Shown: positions 1-11,671 of the stretch, one piece after another
How the letters are laid out: every line of letters begins with the position of its first letter
Numbering within the stretch: the first letter of the stretch is position 1
NCBI RefSeq assembly: GCF_024029855.1
Contig: NZ_CP097205.1
Location: 124,001 to 188,000 of the forward strand
Direction: 5' to 3'
DNA from: Buchnera aphidicola (Sipha maydis)
Lineage (GTDB): Bacteria > Pseudomonadota > Gammaproteobacteria > Enterobacterales > Enterobacteriaceae
Length of the DNA: 64,000 nucleotides
Notes under the pieces: model-generated
The model's database searches: none
What the model was told of the DNA's origin: nothing
What the model saw: the letters and a program-made list of their open reading frames with translations, nothing else
Made by a program: the position numbers and the translations under genes

Positions 1-992
1 TTTTTTTGAGAAAAATTTTTATTTAAAAATAATTTTTCATTTGTATGATAGCTTTTTTTTTGTTTTTTTAAATTTAGCATTTTAAATAATTTAATATCTT
101 TTTTTTCACTTTGATTTTTTGTAGTCAGTAGTTTACATCCGTAAAAAATTGAATTTGCTCCAGCCATGAAACACATAGCTTGTGTTTGAAAATCCATTTT
201 TTCTCGTCCTGCTGAAAGTCTAATATAAGATTTTGGAATCATAATTCTCGTTAAAGAAATTATTTTTATAAAATCAAATTTATTTACTTTCTTATTATTT
301 TCTAATGGAGTTCCAGGAACTTTTACTAATAAATTTATTGGTATACTTTCTGGAGGTTGAGATAAATTCGCTAATTCAATTAAGAATTCTAATCTATCTT
401 TTTTTTTCTCACCTAATCCAATAATACCTCCAGAGCAAATTTTCATACCTGATTTACGAATTCTTTTTAATGTTTTTAATCTACTTTGATATGTTCTTGT
501 AGAAATAATTTTAGAATAAAAATTTTCTGAAGTATCAATATTATGATTATAAAAATTTAATCCAGCTTCGTATAATTGATTAGCTTGTTTTTGCGTTAGT
601 TCACCTAATGTCATACACGTTTCTAATCCCATTTTTTTTACTTTTTTAATTATTTTTTGTAAGTAAGGAATATTTTTATCTTTAGGATTTTTCCATGCAG
701 CTCCCATGCAAAAACGATTTGCTCCAGATTTCTTTGCTTTTTGTGCTGCTTTGAGAATTTCTTCTTCTTTTAATAATGGTTCTTTTTTTAAATTAGTTTT
801 ATACCTTGCACTTTGAGGACAATATTTACAATCTTCTGGGCATGCTCCTGTTTTAATAGAAAGTAATGTACTAATTTGTATTTCATTTGGGTCAAAATTT
901 TTTCTATGTACAGTTTGAGCTTGATAAATTAAGTCAAAGAATGGTTTATTAAATAATTTTTTTGTTTCTTTTAAAGTCCAATGTTTTTTCAT
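1..992 (-). CDS. bioB: Biotin synthase BioB, 3' end cut by window edge
   Basis: Radical-SAM enzyme that inserts sulfur into dethiobiotin, the last step of biotin synthesis. Reading the minus strand from ATG at 992 gives about 330 open codons running off the left edge; E. coli BioB has 346 residues, so only the extreme C-terminus is missing. The 4Fe-4S motif CPEDCKYC lies at about residues 51-58 (C51, C55, C58). Later conserved cysteines are seen in FCMGAAW, ETCMTLG and KICSGG, and the arginine of SYIRLSAGR is present, as expected for the 2Fe-2S sulfur-donor cluster. All catalytic residues seem intact, so it is probably functional. It needs reduced flavodoxin; fldA lies 5 kb away. Identification is very secure. 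Confidence 0.96.
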   Translation of the reverse strand, partial: MKKHWTLKETKKLFNKPFFDLIYQAQTVHRKNFDPNEIQISTLLSIKTGACPEDCKYCPQSARYKTNLKKEPLLKEEEILKAAQKAKKSGANRFCMGAAWKNPKDKNIPYLQKIIKKVKKMGLETCMTLGELTQKQANQLYEAGLNFYNHNIDTSENFYSKIISTRTYQSRLKTLKRIRKSGMKICSGGIIGLGEKKKDRLEFLIELANLSQPPESIPINLLVKVPGTPLENNKKVNKFDFIKIISLTRIMIPKSYIRLSAGREKMDFQTQAMCFMAGANSIFYGCKLLTTKNQSEKKDIKLFKMLNLKKQKKSYHTNEKLFLNKNFSQK

Positions 993-1361
993 ATACTTTC
1001 CTACGAAAATAATATTTTATAAAAATTTGAAAAAATTAGAATTTGGAAATTTTAATATTTTTATACATTTATATTGTATAAATTTTTTATTTTAATTAAA
1101 AATAAAAATATTTTTTTAAAAATGAAAATAATTTTAATTAAATGTAATTTTTTAATTATCTATATAAAAGTTAAATGTTTCCTTAATTTAGAAAAAATTT
1201 TTAAATTTTTAATAGATTTAATAAAATTAATTTATTAAATGCGTATTTTAATAAAGATTTTTTTTAATATTTTTTATTATTCATAAATATTTAAAAAAAT
1301 AAATTTAATTCTTAATTCTTTTTAAGAAATTATGTAATAAATTTTTTAAATAAGTAATTTT
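993..1361. other. Gene-free AT-rich spacer upstream of bioB
   Basis: This 369-base stretch lies upstream of bioB and downstream of pgl. I see no reading frame with recognisable homology and no RNA gene. In E. coli bioA lies near this position; nothing resembling it is visible here. The only ordered element noticed is the short dyad at 1061-1081. Presumably it carries the bioB promoter on the minus strand, but no convincing -35/-10 pair could be chosen. Confidence 0.6.
1061..1081. repeat. Short dyad in the bioB leader region
   Basis: TTATACA and TGTATAA form a perfect 7-base inverted repeat around a 7-base centre, 70-90 bases upstream of the bioB start. The arms do not match the BirA operator known from E. 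coli (TTGTAAACC and its complement), so a repressor site is not claimed. In AT-rich DNA such a dyad can arise by chance; it may overlap promoter sequence. Confidence 0.3.
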
Positions 1362-2360
1362 TTAATATAATAAAAATGTTTCAATCCATAAAGGTTCTTT
1401 ATTAGTTTTTATTTTTTTGATTTTTTTTAAAGATCCACAATTTTTGTTAATTCTATAAATAGAAATTGAATGTGATTTTTGACCAGAGATAATTAAATAT
1501 TTTCCTTTTTGATCAATATTAAAACTTCTTGGTTGAATTTCAGTATTATATATTTTAATTAATTGTAAAATTCCCGTTTTTTTATTGATTACAAATACAG
1601 AAATAGAATTTGATGTTCTTTCACAAGTATATAAAAAGTTTCCACATGGAGAGATATGAATATCAGCAGCCCAATTTTTTTTCAAAGATTTTGGTAAAAT
1701 ATCAATTGTTTGTATTGAATTAAAATTTTTTTCATATAATATTTTTTTTATATCCCATACTTCAATAGTATTATTGAGTTCGTGTAAGACATATAAATAT
1801 TTTTTGTTCGGATGAATGTCTAAATGTCTAGGACCACTATTTTTTTTAGATTTTAAATAGTATTTTTTTTCTTTATGATTATGAAAATTTTTTATTTTTT
1901 CAAAAAATACTTTATCTGATTTCAAAGATGTAAAAAATAAAATTTTGTATTTTTCATGAAAAATAGAAGAATGACAACCTAAAATATTTTTTTTAATTAT
2001 ATATTTTTCTTGTGGGATTCCTTTATCATTTAATTTATGATAGGTAAGACAATTTCCACTATATGAACTGTTAAATAAATATTTTTTAGAAGAATCTAAT
2101 GAAATATGGTTAGGATTTCCAAATGTTTTTGTTTCATTTATTTTTTTTAATAACCCATCTTTTTGTATTTTATATGTAATAATTCTAGGAATATCTCTGA
2201 CACCTGCATATATAATTTTTTTTTCATAAAAAATTTTTAATGGTTGTATTTCACTTTTAATATCTATTTGTTGAATTTTTTTAATATTATTTTTATTGAA
2301 CTGAAATACTTCAATAATATTTTTTCGAGGTAGAGAAATATAAATAATATATTTTTTCAT
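1362..2360 (-). CDS. pgl: 6-phosphogluconolactonase (YbhE type)
   Basis: Cytosolic seven-bladed beta-propeller lactonase that hydrolyses 6-phosphogluconolactone, the second step of the oxidative pentose phosphate pathway after Zwf, which is also in this window. At 332 residues it matches E. coli Pgl (331). Conserved blade segments are easy to see: GPRHLDIHPN near 177, AADIHISPCGNFLYTCERTS near 232-251 and QPRSFNIDQKGKYLI near 279. The protein is highly lysine- and isoleucine-biased, as are its neighbours. There is no clear Shine-Dalgarno sequence; the start is preceded by a T-run on the plus strand (A-run in the message). It lies 41 bases downstream of mfd on the same strand and may be co-transcribed. 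Confidence 0.93.
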   Translation of the reverse strand: MKKYIIYISLPRKNIIEVFQFNKNNIKKIQQIDIKSEIQPLKIFYEKKIIYAGVRDIPRIITYKIQKDGLLKKINETKTFGNPNHISLDSSKKYLFNSSYSGNCLTYHKLNDKGIPQEKYIIKKNILGCHSSIFHEKYKILFFTSLKSDKVFFEKIKNFHNHKEKKYYLKSKKNSGPRHLDIHPNKKYLYVLHELNNTIEVWDIKKILYEKNFNSIQTIDILPKSLKKNWAADIHISPCGNFLYTCERTSNSISVFVINKKTGILQLIKIYNTEIQPRSFNIDQKGKYLIISGQKSHSISIYRINKNCGSLKKIKKIKTNKEPLWIETFLLY

Positions 2361-2401
2361 TTTTTTTTTTTATTAAATTTTTTTTAAAATATTATTGTAT
2401 T

Positions 2402-4459
2402 TTATAATTGATTTTTTTTTAATTTTAATAAAAATTTTACAATCCATTTAATTTTTTTTGAATCTTTTTTAAATTTTTTATTAAAATGTAAAATATCTTT
2501 TTTTAGAAACCAGTATTTTGAATTTTTTTTTAAAAATTTTATGAGCCATTTTATATTAATTTTCTTTGGACAAATAAATTTAATTATTCCGCCTAAAATG
2601 TTATATTTAATCGTTTTTATTTGACATTTTTTAGAAATAATTTTGATTTTTGTAATTGATATAAGATTTTTAGCTAATTTAGGTAACTTTCCAAAATTTT
2701 TTATTAAATTTAATTTAATTAATTTTAATTCCTGTATCGTACGTGCAGATGATATCTGAAAATAAAAAGATAGTCTTTTATTGACATGTGGAATATAACT
2801 TTCTGGTAATATTGCAGGAATTTGTAATTTAATTTCAGTATCTTGGTTTAATAAATCTTGTATTGATTTTTTATTTCCTGTTTTTAAAATTTTAACAGCT
2901 TTTTTTAATAAATTCATATATACTTCAATACCAATATTTTTTATATATCCACTTTGTTTGTTTCCTAAGATTTCACCTACTCCTCGAATTTCTAAATCAT
3001 GATTAGCTAATATAAATCCAGAACTAAAATCTTGAATAGAGCAAATTGATTGTAATCTTTTTTTAGAATTTTTAGATATTTTTTTAACGTTTGAAACTAA
3101 TAACCATGCGTATGCTTGTTGAGAAGATCTTCCTACTCTTCCACGCAGTTGATGTAATTGTGATAACCCAAAATGATCTGCATTTTCAATGATTATTGTA
3201 TTAGCTAAAGGTATATCTAATCCATTTTCTATAATTGTTGTACATAAAAGAATATTAAAACGATTATGAGAAAAATCATGAATAATTTTTTTTAATTCTT
3301 GTTTTTTCATTTTTCCATGGCCAATTCTAAAATTTCCTTTTGGTATCAGTTTAGATAAATATTTTAATTTTCTTTCAATGTGTTGAACTTTATTATATAC
3401 GTAATATACTTGTCCTCCTCTATTAATTTCTTTTAAAATAGCTCTTTTAATTATTTTTTTGTTTTTTTTTTTTATAAAGGTTTTTATTAACAATTTTTTA
3501 TCTGGCGGTGTATTAATAATTGATAAATCACGTATTCCTAAAAGAGACATGTTTAAAGTTCTAGGAATTGGAGTAGCAGTTAAAGTTAATATATCAATGT
3601 TATTAAATTTTTGTTTAATATGTTCTTTATGAGATACTCCAAATCTATGTTCCTCATCGATAATTAATAATCCTAAATCATGCCATTTTATTTGATTAAA
3701 TAAAATTTTATGAGTACCAATAAGAATATTTATTTTTCCTTTTTTAATATTTTTTAAAATAGATTGATGTGTATTTTTTTTTTGAAAACTGGAAAAAACT
3801 TCTATTGATATAGAATATTTTGAAAATCTTTCTAGAAAATTTTTATAATGTTGTTGTGCTAATAAAGTTGTTGGTACGAGAATAACAACTTGTTTTTTAT
3901 TACAACTTGCGATAAAAGCAGCTCGCATTGCTACTTCAGTTTTTCCGAATCCTACATCACCACACACTAAACGATCCATTGGTTTAGAAGAATACATATC
4001 ATTTAAAACAGAGTTAATAACTTTAGATTGATCTGGTGTAGTTTTGAATGAAAAATCTTTACAAAATTGTAAATATTTTTTTTCATATTTTTTAAAAGAA
4101 AAACCTAACTGAGAGGCACGATTAGCATAAATATTCAACAAAATTGATGCATTATCAAAAATTTTTTTAGATATTTTTTGTCGTTCTTTTTTCCAACTTT
4201 TCCCTCCTAATCTATGTAAAGGAATTTTGTTTTCATTAATGTTATAATATTTATTAATTAAATGTAATGATGTAACAGGTACATATAATTTATCATTATT
4301 AACATATGAAATAATTAAATATTCAGATTTTGTTCCTGCAATTTCTATTGTTGTTAAACCTTTATATCGTCCTATTCCATGTTTAGCATGAATAATTGGT
4401 TGATTAATACTTAAATTACATAAATCATTTTTTAATAACGTATTTTTTTTTTTTTTCAT
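2402..4459 (-). CDS. mfd: Transcription-repair coupling factor Mfd lacking the UvrB-like half
   Basis: DNA translocase that pushes stalled RNA polymerase off damaged DNA. The 685 residues correspond to roughly residue 470 to the end of the 1148-residue E. coli protein. Present are the RNA-polymerase-interacting (CarD-like) domain at about 15-75 (HAKHGIGRY), Walker A GDVGFGKT at 167-174, DEEH at 268-271, the TATPIPRT motif, and the helicase C domain with QLRGRVGRS. The final C-terminal domain is also recognisable. The N-terminal UvrB-like region that recruits UvrA is absent, and the upstream intergenic DNA shows no trace of it. The start codon runs straight into an A-run coding four lysines. 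All motor motifs are intact, so it is likely a working translocase rather than a pseudogene. Confidence 0.92.
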   Translation of the reverse strand: MKKKKNTLLKNDLCNLSINQPIIHAKHGIGRYKGLTTIEIAGTKSEYLIISYVNNDKLYVPVTSLHLINKYYNINENKIPLHRLGGKSWKKERQKISKKIFDNASILLNIYANRASQLGFSFKKYEKKYLQFCKDFSFKTTPDQSKVINSVLNDMYSSKPMDRLVCGDVGFGKTEVAMRAAFIASCNKKQVVILVPTTLLAQQHYKNFLERFSKYSISIEVFSSFQKKNTHQSILKNIKKGKINILIGTHKILFNQIKWHDLGLLIIDEEHRFGVSHKEHIKQKFNNIDILTLTATPIPRTLNMSLLGIRDLSIINTPPDKKLLIKTFIKKKNKKIIKRAILKEINRGGQVYYVYNKVQHIERKLKYLSKLIPKGNFRIGHGKMKKQELKKIIHDFSHNRFNILLCTTIIENGLDIPLANTIIIENADHFGLSQLHQLRGRVGRSSQQAYAWLLVSNVKKISKNSKKRLQSICSIQDFSSGFILANHDLEIRGVGEILGNKQSGYIKNIGIEVYMNLLKKAVKILKTGNKKSIQDLLNQDTEIKLQIPAILPESYIPHVNKRLSFYFQISSARTIQELKLIKLNLIKNFGKLPKLAKNLISITKIKIISKKCQIKTIKYNILGGIIKFICPKKINIKWLIKFLKKNSKYWFLKKDILHFNKKFKKDSKKIKWIVKFLLKLKKNQL

Positions 4460-5863
<1,404 letters not shown>

Positions 5864-5899
5864 TTTGATTATGAAACATTAAAATTTTTTATAAAAATA

Positions 5900-5930
5900 T
5901 AGGTATATATTTTATTCATATATATACCTA
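5900..5930. terminator. Bidirectional terminator between gapA and fldA
   Basis: TAGGTATATAT at 5900-5910 and ATATATACCTA at 5920-5930 form a perfect 11-bp stem with a 9-base loop, in the short gap between two convergent genes. The right side is followed shortly by a nine-T run; the left flank is A-rich, giving a U-rich tail for the opposite strand. The GG/CC pairs stand out in this AT-rich spacer. Confidence 0.65.
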
Positions 5931-5946
5931 ATTAAATTATTTTTTT

Positions 5947-6456
5947 TTAAAATAAGTTTTTTAAATGTTTTTTAATCCAAGTATGAATTCTTATTTTTGT
6001 TAATTCAGGCTGTCTATCTTCATCAATTACTAGACCTAAAAAATTTTTTTTATCAATTAATGCTTTAGAACAATCAAAACAATAATTTTTTGCTGGCCAT
6101 TTTCCGATTACTTGTGCTCCATTTAAAGAAACTATATCGTATATAAATTTCATTCCATCACAAAAATATTCTCCATAATCTTCTTGATCACCGCATCCAA
6201 ATATAGCAACTTTTTTATTTTTAAAATTTATTTTTTTTAATTCTGGTAAAAAATCATCCCAATCAGATTGAATTTCTCCATAATACCATGTTGAAACACC
6301 TAGAATTAAAATTTCATATTTTAAAATATCTTTTATACAAGATTTAGAGATATCATATAAATCTGATTGATCTTTTCCTATGACTTTATAAATAATTTTA
6401 GAAACTTTTTCTGTATTTCCAGTATCAGTTCCGAAAAAAATTCCAATTTTCTTCAT
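5947..6456 (-). CDS. fldA: Flavodoxin 1
   Basis: Small FMN electron carrier; in enteric bacteria FldA supplies electrons to BioB and other iron-sulfur enzymes. The 169-residue product (E. coli 176) has the FMN phosphate loop TDTGNTE at 10-16, the stacking tryptophan in [12 protein letters not shown] near residue 57 and the aromatic loop [14 protein letters not shown] near 87-100. It ends a few residues early but otherwise looks complete. Its usual reductase gene fpr is not in the window. It is a single gene transcribed toward gapA. Confidence 0.97.
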   Translation of the reverse strand: MKKIGIFFGTDTGNTEKVSKIIYKVIGKDQSDLYDISKSCIKDILKYEILILGVSTWYYGEIQSDWDDFLPELKKINFKNKKVAIFGCGDQEDYGEYFCDGMKFIYDIVSLNGAQVIGKWPAKNYCFDCSKALIDKKNFLGLVIDEDRQPELTKIRIHTWIKKHLKNLF

Positions 6457-6630
6457 GAGTTAAAATTATCCTTATAAATTTAATAATTTTTTATTCTAAA
6501 ATTTTTAATAGAGATAAAATATAAAAAAATATATTTATCTATATTTTAAATATATTTATAGAGTATGGATATTTTTTTTTTATTTCTTTTAAAAAAAAAT
6601 TTTAATTTATATATTAATGGAAATCTTATA

Positions 6631-8055
6631 ATGAATAATTTAGTATGGTTTAGAAATGATTTAAGAATTGAGGATAATAAAGCTTTATATTTTTCTTGTA
6701 AAAATAAAAAAAAAAATGTAATAGCATTGTTTATTGCAACTCCTGAACAATGGAAAATACATGATATGTCTTATAGACAAGCTTTTTTTATTCATAAAAG
6801 ATTAATTTATTTAAAAAAAAAATTAAAAAAGATTAATATTTCTTTTTTTTATAAAGAAGTAAAAACTTACATCGATTGTATTGAATATCTTTTAAATTTT
6901 TGTAAAAAATATAATATTAATAATGTTTTTTATAATTATCAATATGAGTTAAATGAAACTCATAGAGATAAAAAAATAAAAAAAATATTGTTATTAAATA
7001 AAATTTTTTTCAAAGGGTTCCATGATAATGTTTTGATTAATCCAAAATTGATAAAAAATAATGATGGTTTGTCATATAAAATTTTTCGATTTTTTAAAAA
7101 AAAATCTTTAAAAATTTTAAAAAATCATAAAATAAAATTATTTAAAACTCCGAAAATAAGAAAAAAAAATATTATGATTAATAATCACATCTTATTCTTT
7201 TCCTATAAATATGAAAAATTTCATGAAAAAACTTTTCCTTATAAAGATAATCAGATTAAAAAAAAAATAAAAATTTTTTTTGATAAAAAGATATATACTT
7301 ACTTGAAAAGTAAAGATTATCCTATTTTCAATAGTACAAGTAAATTTTCTTTGTATTTGTCCTTGGGAATATTTTCTATTAGAAAATTTTTTTATTATAT
7401 AATAAAAAAAAAAATAAAAAATAAAAAAAATTTATTTATTTTATTAGAAAAAATATTATGGAGAGATTTTTTTAAACATTTGTTCTTCCAATATCCAATT
7501 TTATCTCAAAATAAATCTTTTAAATTTTGGGAAAAAAAAATAAAATGGAATAATAGTGAAAAATATTTAAAATCATGGGAACAAGGAAAAACAGGTTATC
7601 CTATAGTAGATGCAGGAATGAGAGAACTGAACTTAACTGGATGGATTAATAATCGTATTCGCATGATAACTTCTAATTTTTTAGTAAAAAATTTATTTAT
7701 TGATTGGAAATTAGGAGCAAAATATTTTATGCTAAAATTGATAGATGCAGATTTTTCTTTAAATACAGGAAATTGGCAATGGATATCATCAATTGGAACA
7801 GATTCAGTTCCTTATATTAGAACATTTAATCCATATATTCAATCTAAAAAATTTGATTTAAACGGAGATTATATTAAAAAATATATTCCTGAACTAATAA
7901 AAGTTCCTATAAAACACATACATAATCCGCAATTTTGGTTAAAAAAAAATGATCCACATTCTAAATATCCTCAACCAATTGTAGAATATAAACTTGTAAA
8001 AAAAATTTTTATAAAAAAAATTAAAAAAATAATTCAGAATAAAAAATATGAATAA
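6631..8055 (+). CDS. phrB: Deoxyribodipyrimidine photolyase
   Basis: FAD-dependent light-driven repair of cyclobutane pyrimidine dimers. The start was placed at ATG 6631 because the product then begins MNNLVWFRNDLRIEDN, aligning with E. coli MTTHLVWFRQDLRLHDN; the open frame extends 22 codons further upstream with a low-complexity sequence that does not belong to the family. The 474 residues match the usual 472. The photolyase domain (about 1-130) is followed by the FAD-binding domain with GYPIVDAGMRELNLTGW, FSLNTGNWQW and the YIRTFNP segment. Its last codons overlap the start of ybgI by 8 bases, the same neighbour as in E. coli, so the pair is probably one transcript. Confidence 0.95.
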   Translation: MNNLVWFRNDLRIEDNKALYFSCKNKKKNVIALFIATPEQWKIHDMSYRQAFFIHKRLIYLKKKLKKINISFFYKEVKTYIDCIEYLLNFCKKYNINNVFYNYQYELNETHRDKKIKKILLLNKIFFKGFHDNVLINPKLIKNNDGLSYKIFRFFKKKSLKILKNHKIKLFKTPKIRKKNIMINNHILFFSYKYEKFHEKTFPYKDNQIKKKIKIFFDKKIYTYLKSKDYPIFNSTSKFSLYLSLGIFSIRKFFYYIIKKKIKNKKNLFILLEKILWRDFFKHLFFQYPILSQNKSFKFWEKKIKWNNSEKYLKSWEQGKTGYPIVDAGMRELNLTGWINNRIRMITSNFLVKNLFIDWKLGAKYFMLKLIDADFSLNTGNWQWISSIGTDSVPYIRTFNPYIQSKKFDLNGDYIKKYIPELIKVPIKHIHNPQFWLKKNDPHSKYPQPIVEYKLVKKIFIKKIKKIIQNKKYE

Positions 8056-8794
8056 TCAATTTTTAGAAAACCTTATTAATACAAAATTAAATTCTTCATT
8101 TTTTAATGATTGTACTTACAATGGATTACAAATAGAAGGTTGTCAAGAAATTAATAAGATAATTACAGGAGTTACCGCTTGTCAAATTTTATTACAGAAA
8201 GCAATTTTTTATAATGCTCAAGCGATTATTGTACATCATGGATATTTTTGGAAAAATGAACCTAAATATATCAAAGGATATATTAAAGAAAGATTAAAAA
8301 CAATTTTACTAAATAATATTAATTTATATAGTTGGCATTTACCTTTAGATGCACATAAAAAATTAGGAAATAATGCGTATATTGCGCAAGTCTTAAACAT
8401 AATTCAAAAAGGATATATCAATCCTTATTTATGGTGGGGAATGTTAAAAAAACCTATTTCAGGAAAAAAATTATTTAAAAAAATAAGTAAAATTTTTTCG
8501 AAAAAACCAATATATATTTCCGGAGAAAATAATAAGAAAATTTTAAATATCGCTTGGTGTAGCGGAAAGGGGCAAAAATTTATTCATGAAGTGATTCAAA
8601 GAAATATTGATTGTTTTATTACTGGAGAAATTTCTGAAGAAATAACTCATTATGTACGTGAATCAAATATGCATTTTTTTGCAGTAGGTCACCATGCTAC
8701 AGAGATCGGAGGAGTGCAACTTTTAGGTGAATGGTTAAAATCTGTTGATAAAAAATTAGATATAAAATTTATTAATGTCGATAATCCAGCTTAA
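8048..8794 (+). CDS. ybgI: Nif3-family dinuclear metal protein YbgI
   Basis: Member of the Nif3/NGG1p family (old name GTP cyclohydrolase I type 2). The E. coli protein forms a hexameric ring with two metals per subunit; its physiological role is not settled. The 248 residues equal E. coli YbgI (247). Metal-ligand motifs are present: the double histidine in IIVHHGYFW, LDAHKKLGNN, and the C-terminal VGHHATEIGG. The start codon lies inside the end of phrB, suggesting translational coupling. All ligand motifs are intact, so the protein is probably active. Confidence 0.93.
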   Translation: MNNQFLENLINTKLNSSFFNDCTYNGLQIEGCQEINKIITGVTACQILLQKAIFYNAQAIIVHHGYFWKNEPKYIKGYIKERLKTILLNNINLYSWHLPLDAHKKLGNNAYIAQVLNIIQKGYINPYLWWGMLKKPISGKKLFKKISKIFSKKPIYISGENNKKILNIAWCSGKGQKFIHEVIQRNIDCFITGEISEEITHYVRESNMHFFAVGHHATEIGGVQLLGEWLKSVDKKLDIKFINVDNPA

Positions 8795-8882
8795 TTTTTT
8801 TAAAAAAAATAAAATTATTTTTTTTTAAATAATTTTTAAAACTATTTTTCACAGTTTATAAATTAATATATTATGAGAAAAT

Positions 8883-11654
8883 ATGAACAAAAATAAAGAC
8901 AATAAAATGTTTAACGAATCATGGATAAATTTTATTAATTATCATTATATTCAAAATATGTATAAAAATTTTTTAAAAGATAAAAATTCTGTTAATAAAT
9001 TTTGGAAAAATAAATTTATTTTACTTAAAAATAGTTCTTATCAAAAAAAAAATATTAATAATCAATATTTAGATACACAATTAAATCAAGAGATAAAAAA
9101 AAAATATTTAAATAAAAAAAAAATTTTAAAAATATTAAATTTTTTTCGATTAAATGGATTTCGTTATGCTAATATTAATCCTTTAAAAAAAAATATAAAA
9201 AAAAAAATATTTGATTTAGATAAAAAAATTTTTAAATTTAAAGAAAAATATCTAAAGAAAAAAATTAAATGGCGAATAGATAATAAAAAAAAAAAATTTT
9301 TAAATTTAAATTTTTTTTTAAAATGGTTAAAAAAAAAATATTGTCATACTATTGGATTTGAATTTTCGCATATTTATAAAAAAAAAGAAAAAGAGTGGAT
9401 TCAAAAATATATTGAAAATCAATGGACGAAAAAAAAAATTAGTGATGAAAAAAAAATAGAAATATTAAATGCAATCATTTCAGCTCAAACATTTGAAAAA
9501 TATATAAATTCTAAATATCCAAGTTATAAAAGATTTTCTTTAGAAGGAAATGATTCTTTAATACCTATGTTATATGAAATTATTTCACAATCTCTTCAAA
9601 AAAAATTTTGTTATTTTTATATTGGAATGGCTCATCGAGGAAGATTAAATGTTTTAATAAATGTTTTAGGAAAACCATCTAATTTACTTTTTCAAGAATT
9701 TTCAGATAAAGACATGCGTAATTTAAATACTGGAGACGTAAAATATCATTTTGGATTTTATTCAGATATTTATATAAAAAATTTTAAAAAAGGAGATATC
9801 AATTTAGAATACAATCCCTCTCATTTAGAAATAATTAATCCTGTTATTATGGGTATTTCTAGATATAAATATGATTCTTTACAATCTAAAAATTTTCATC
9901 ACATAATACCAATTATGATACATGGTGATGCAGCTTTTACTGGACAAGGAATAATACAAGAAATTTTAAATATGTCACAAACTCCAGGATACGGTATTGG
10001 AGGTTCAATTCATATTATTATAAATAATCAAATTGGTTTTACTACATCAAATATTAAACATATTCGATCTAGTAAATATTCCACTGATTTAGCTAAATCA
10101 ATTAATGCATTAATATTACATGTAAACGCTGATGATCCAGAAGCTGCTTTTTTTGCAGCTAAAATGAGTGTAGATTATAGAAATAAATTTCAAAAAGATA
10201 TTTTTATTGATTTAATAGGATATCGAAGAAATGGACATAATGAAGTTGATGATCCATTTGTAACACAACCTTTAATGTATAAAAAAATTAAATCTCATCC
10301 AACTGTTCAGGACATATATTCTAAAAAATTAATAGATCAAAAATTAATTAATAAAAGAACTATTCAAAAAAAAATTATACTTTATCAAGATCGATTAAAT
10401 CAAGGGAAAAAAATTTTACCAAATTATTCTTATTTAAATTTTAAAAAAAAAAATATAGATAATCATCTTAAAATCAAAAAATTTATCAAAATATCTCAAA
10501 AATTTACTGAAAAAAAAATAAAAAAAATTTTTAAAAAAATTAATTTTTTACCAAAAAAAATAAATTTACATCCTTTAGTCAAAAAAATCTACTCGAATAG
10601 ATTAGATGTAATTAATAAGAATCAAAAATTTGATTGGGGAACGGCTGAAAATTTCGCATATGCTTGTTTATTAAATCAAGGAATTTCTTGTAGAATATCT
10701 GGAGAAGATATTTCTCGAGGAACTTTTTTTCATCGTCATGCAATTATTTATGATCAAATCACTGGCGAAAAATATATTCCTTTAAAAAAAAGTATAAAGA
10801 ATTCGAAACTTTTTTTAATAGATTCAGTTTTATCAGAAGAATCTGTTCTTGCTTTTGAATATGGATATAGTTTACGTAATAGTAACACTTTAACAATTTG
10901 GGAAGCTCAATTTGGAGATTTTGCTAATGTCTCTCAAGTAGTGATTGATCAATTTATTAGTTCCAGTATGGAAAAATGGAATCAAAGTTCTAGAGTTATT
11001 TTATTATTACCTCATGGTTACGAAGGTCAAGGACCAGAGCATTCATCAGCTAGAATTGAAAGATATTTGCAATTATGTGCAAATAAAAATATGAATGTTT
11101 GTATTCCAACTACTGCATCACAAATTTTTCATTTGTTATATCAGCATATTTTTCACCAAAAATCTTTTCCATTAATAATTTTTTCTCCTAAATCTTTATT
11201 AAGAAATCCCATGTCACAATCATCTTTTTCAGAAATTTATGAAGGAAAGTTTCAAAAAATAATATGTGAAATAGATTTTTCTATTAAACAAGATTTTAAA
11301 AAAATTATTTTTTGTACAGGTAAGATATATTATGAGTTATTAGAAGCTCGAAGAAAAAAAAATATTTATCAAATTATGTTAATACGTATAGAGCAATTAT
11401 ATCCTTTTCCAAAAAAGAAAATATTAAAAATAATTAATAAATATTCTATGATAAAAAATATTTTTTGGTGTCAAGAAGAGCCAAAAAATCAAGGTGCATG
11501 GAATTATATTAAAAATACTTTTGAAAAACTTACTTATAATAAAATAAATATTCAATATATTGGACGAAAAAACTCATCTTCTCCAGCTACTGGAAATTTT
11601 TATATTCATAAAAAAGAACAAGAAAAAATTATCCATTCCGCTTTAAATATATAA
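8883..11654 (+). CDS. sucA: 2-oxoglutarate dehydrogenase E1 component
   Basis: Thiamine-diphosphate-dependent decarboxylase, first component of the 2-oxoglutarate dehydrogenase complex. The 923 residues compare with 933 in E. coli. The N-terminal E2-binding helix region (about 1-60) is recognisable but very lysine-rich, and a poorly conserved linker (60-160) is degraded to lysine-, asparagine- and isoleucine-rich sequence. The catalytic core is well kept: the TDP motif HGDAAFTGQG followed by INNQIGFTT, YRRNGHNEVDDP, then GEDISRGTFFHRH and HGYEGQGPEHSSARIERYLQ. SucB follows after 17 bases, so the two form an operon. An in-frame ATG at 8907 is an alternative start. Confidence 0.97.
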   Translation: MNKNKDNKMFNESWINFINYHYIQNMYKNFLKDKNSVNKFWKNKFILLKNSSYQKKNINNQYLDTQLNQEIKKKYLNKKKILKILNFFRLNGFRYANINPLKKNIKKKIFDLDKKIFKFKEKYLKKKIKWRIDNKKKKFLNLNFFLKWLKKKYCHTIGFEFSHIYKKKEKEWIQKYIENQWTKKKISDEKKIEILNAIISAQTFEKYINSKYPSYKRFSLEGNDSLIPMLYEIISQSLQKKFCYFYIGMAHRGRLNVLINVLGKPSNLLFQEFSDKDMRNLNTGDVKYHFGFYSDIYIKNFKKGDINLEYNPSHLEIINPVIMGISRYKYDSLQSKNFHHIIPIMIHGDAAFTGQGIIQEILNMSQTPGYGIGGSIHIIINNQIGFTTSNIKHIRSSKYSTDLAKSINALILHVNADDPEAAFFAAKMSVDYRNKFQKDIFIDLIGYRRNGHNEVDDPFVTQPLMYKKIKSHPTVQDIYSKKLIDQKLINKRTIQKKIILYQDRLNQGKKILPNYSYLNFKKKNIDNHLKIKKFIKISQKFTEKKIKKIFKKINFLPKKINLHPLVKKIYSNRLDVINKNQKFDWGTAENFAYACLLNQGISCRISGEDISRGTFFHRHAIIYDQITGEKYIPLKKSIKNSKLFLIDSVLSEESVLAFEYGYSLRNSNTLTIWEAQFGDFANVSQVVIDQFISSSMEKWNQSSRVILLLPHGYEGQGPEHSSARIERYLQLCANKNMNVCIPTTASQIFHLLYQHIFHQKSFPLIIFSPKSLLRNPMSQSSFSEIYEGKFQKIICEIDFSIKQDFKKIIFCTGKIYYELLEARRKKNIYQIMLIRIEQLYPFPKKKILKIINKYSMIKNIFWCQEEPKNQGAWNYIKNTFEKLTYNKINIQYIGRKNSSSPATGNFYIHKKEQEKIIHSALNI

Positions 11655-11671
11655 ATTTAAAAGAGATTACA

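Noticed and set aside
1061-1081. BirA operator upstream of bioB
   Set aside because: The dyad arms TTATACA/TGTATAA do not match the known BirA half-sites and no other match was found in the spacer.
2402-4459. mfd as a decaying pseudogene
   Set aside because: Although shortened, it is one continuous frame with Walker A, DEEH and QLRGRVGRS-type motifs intact and no internal frameshift.
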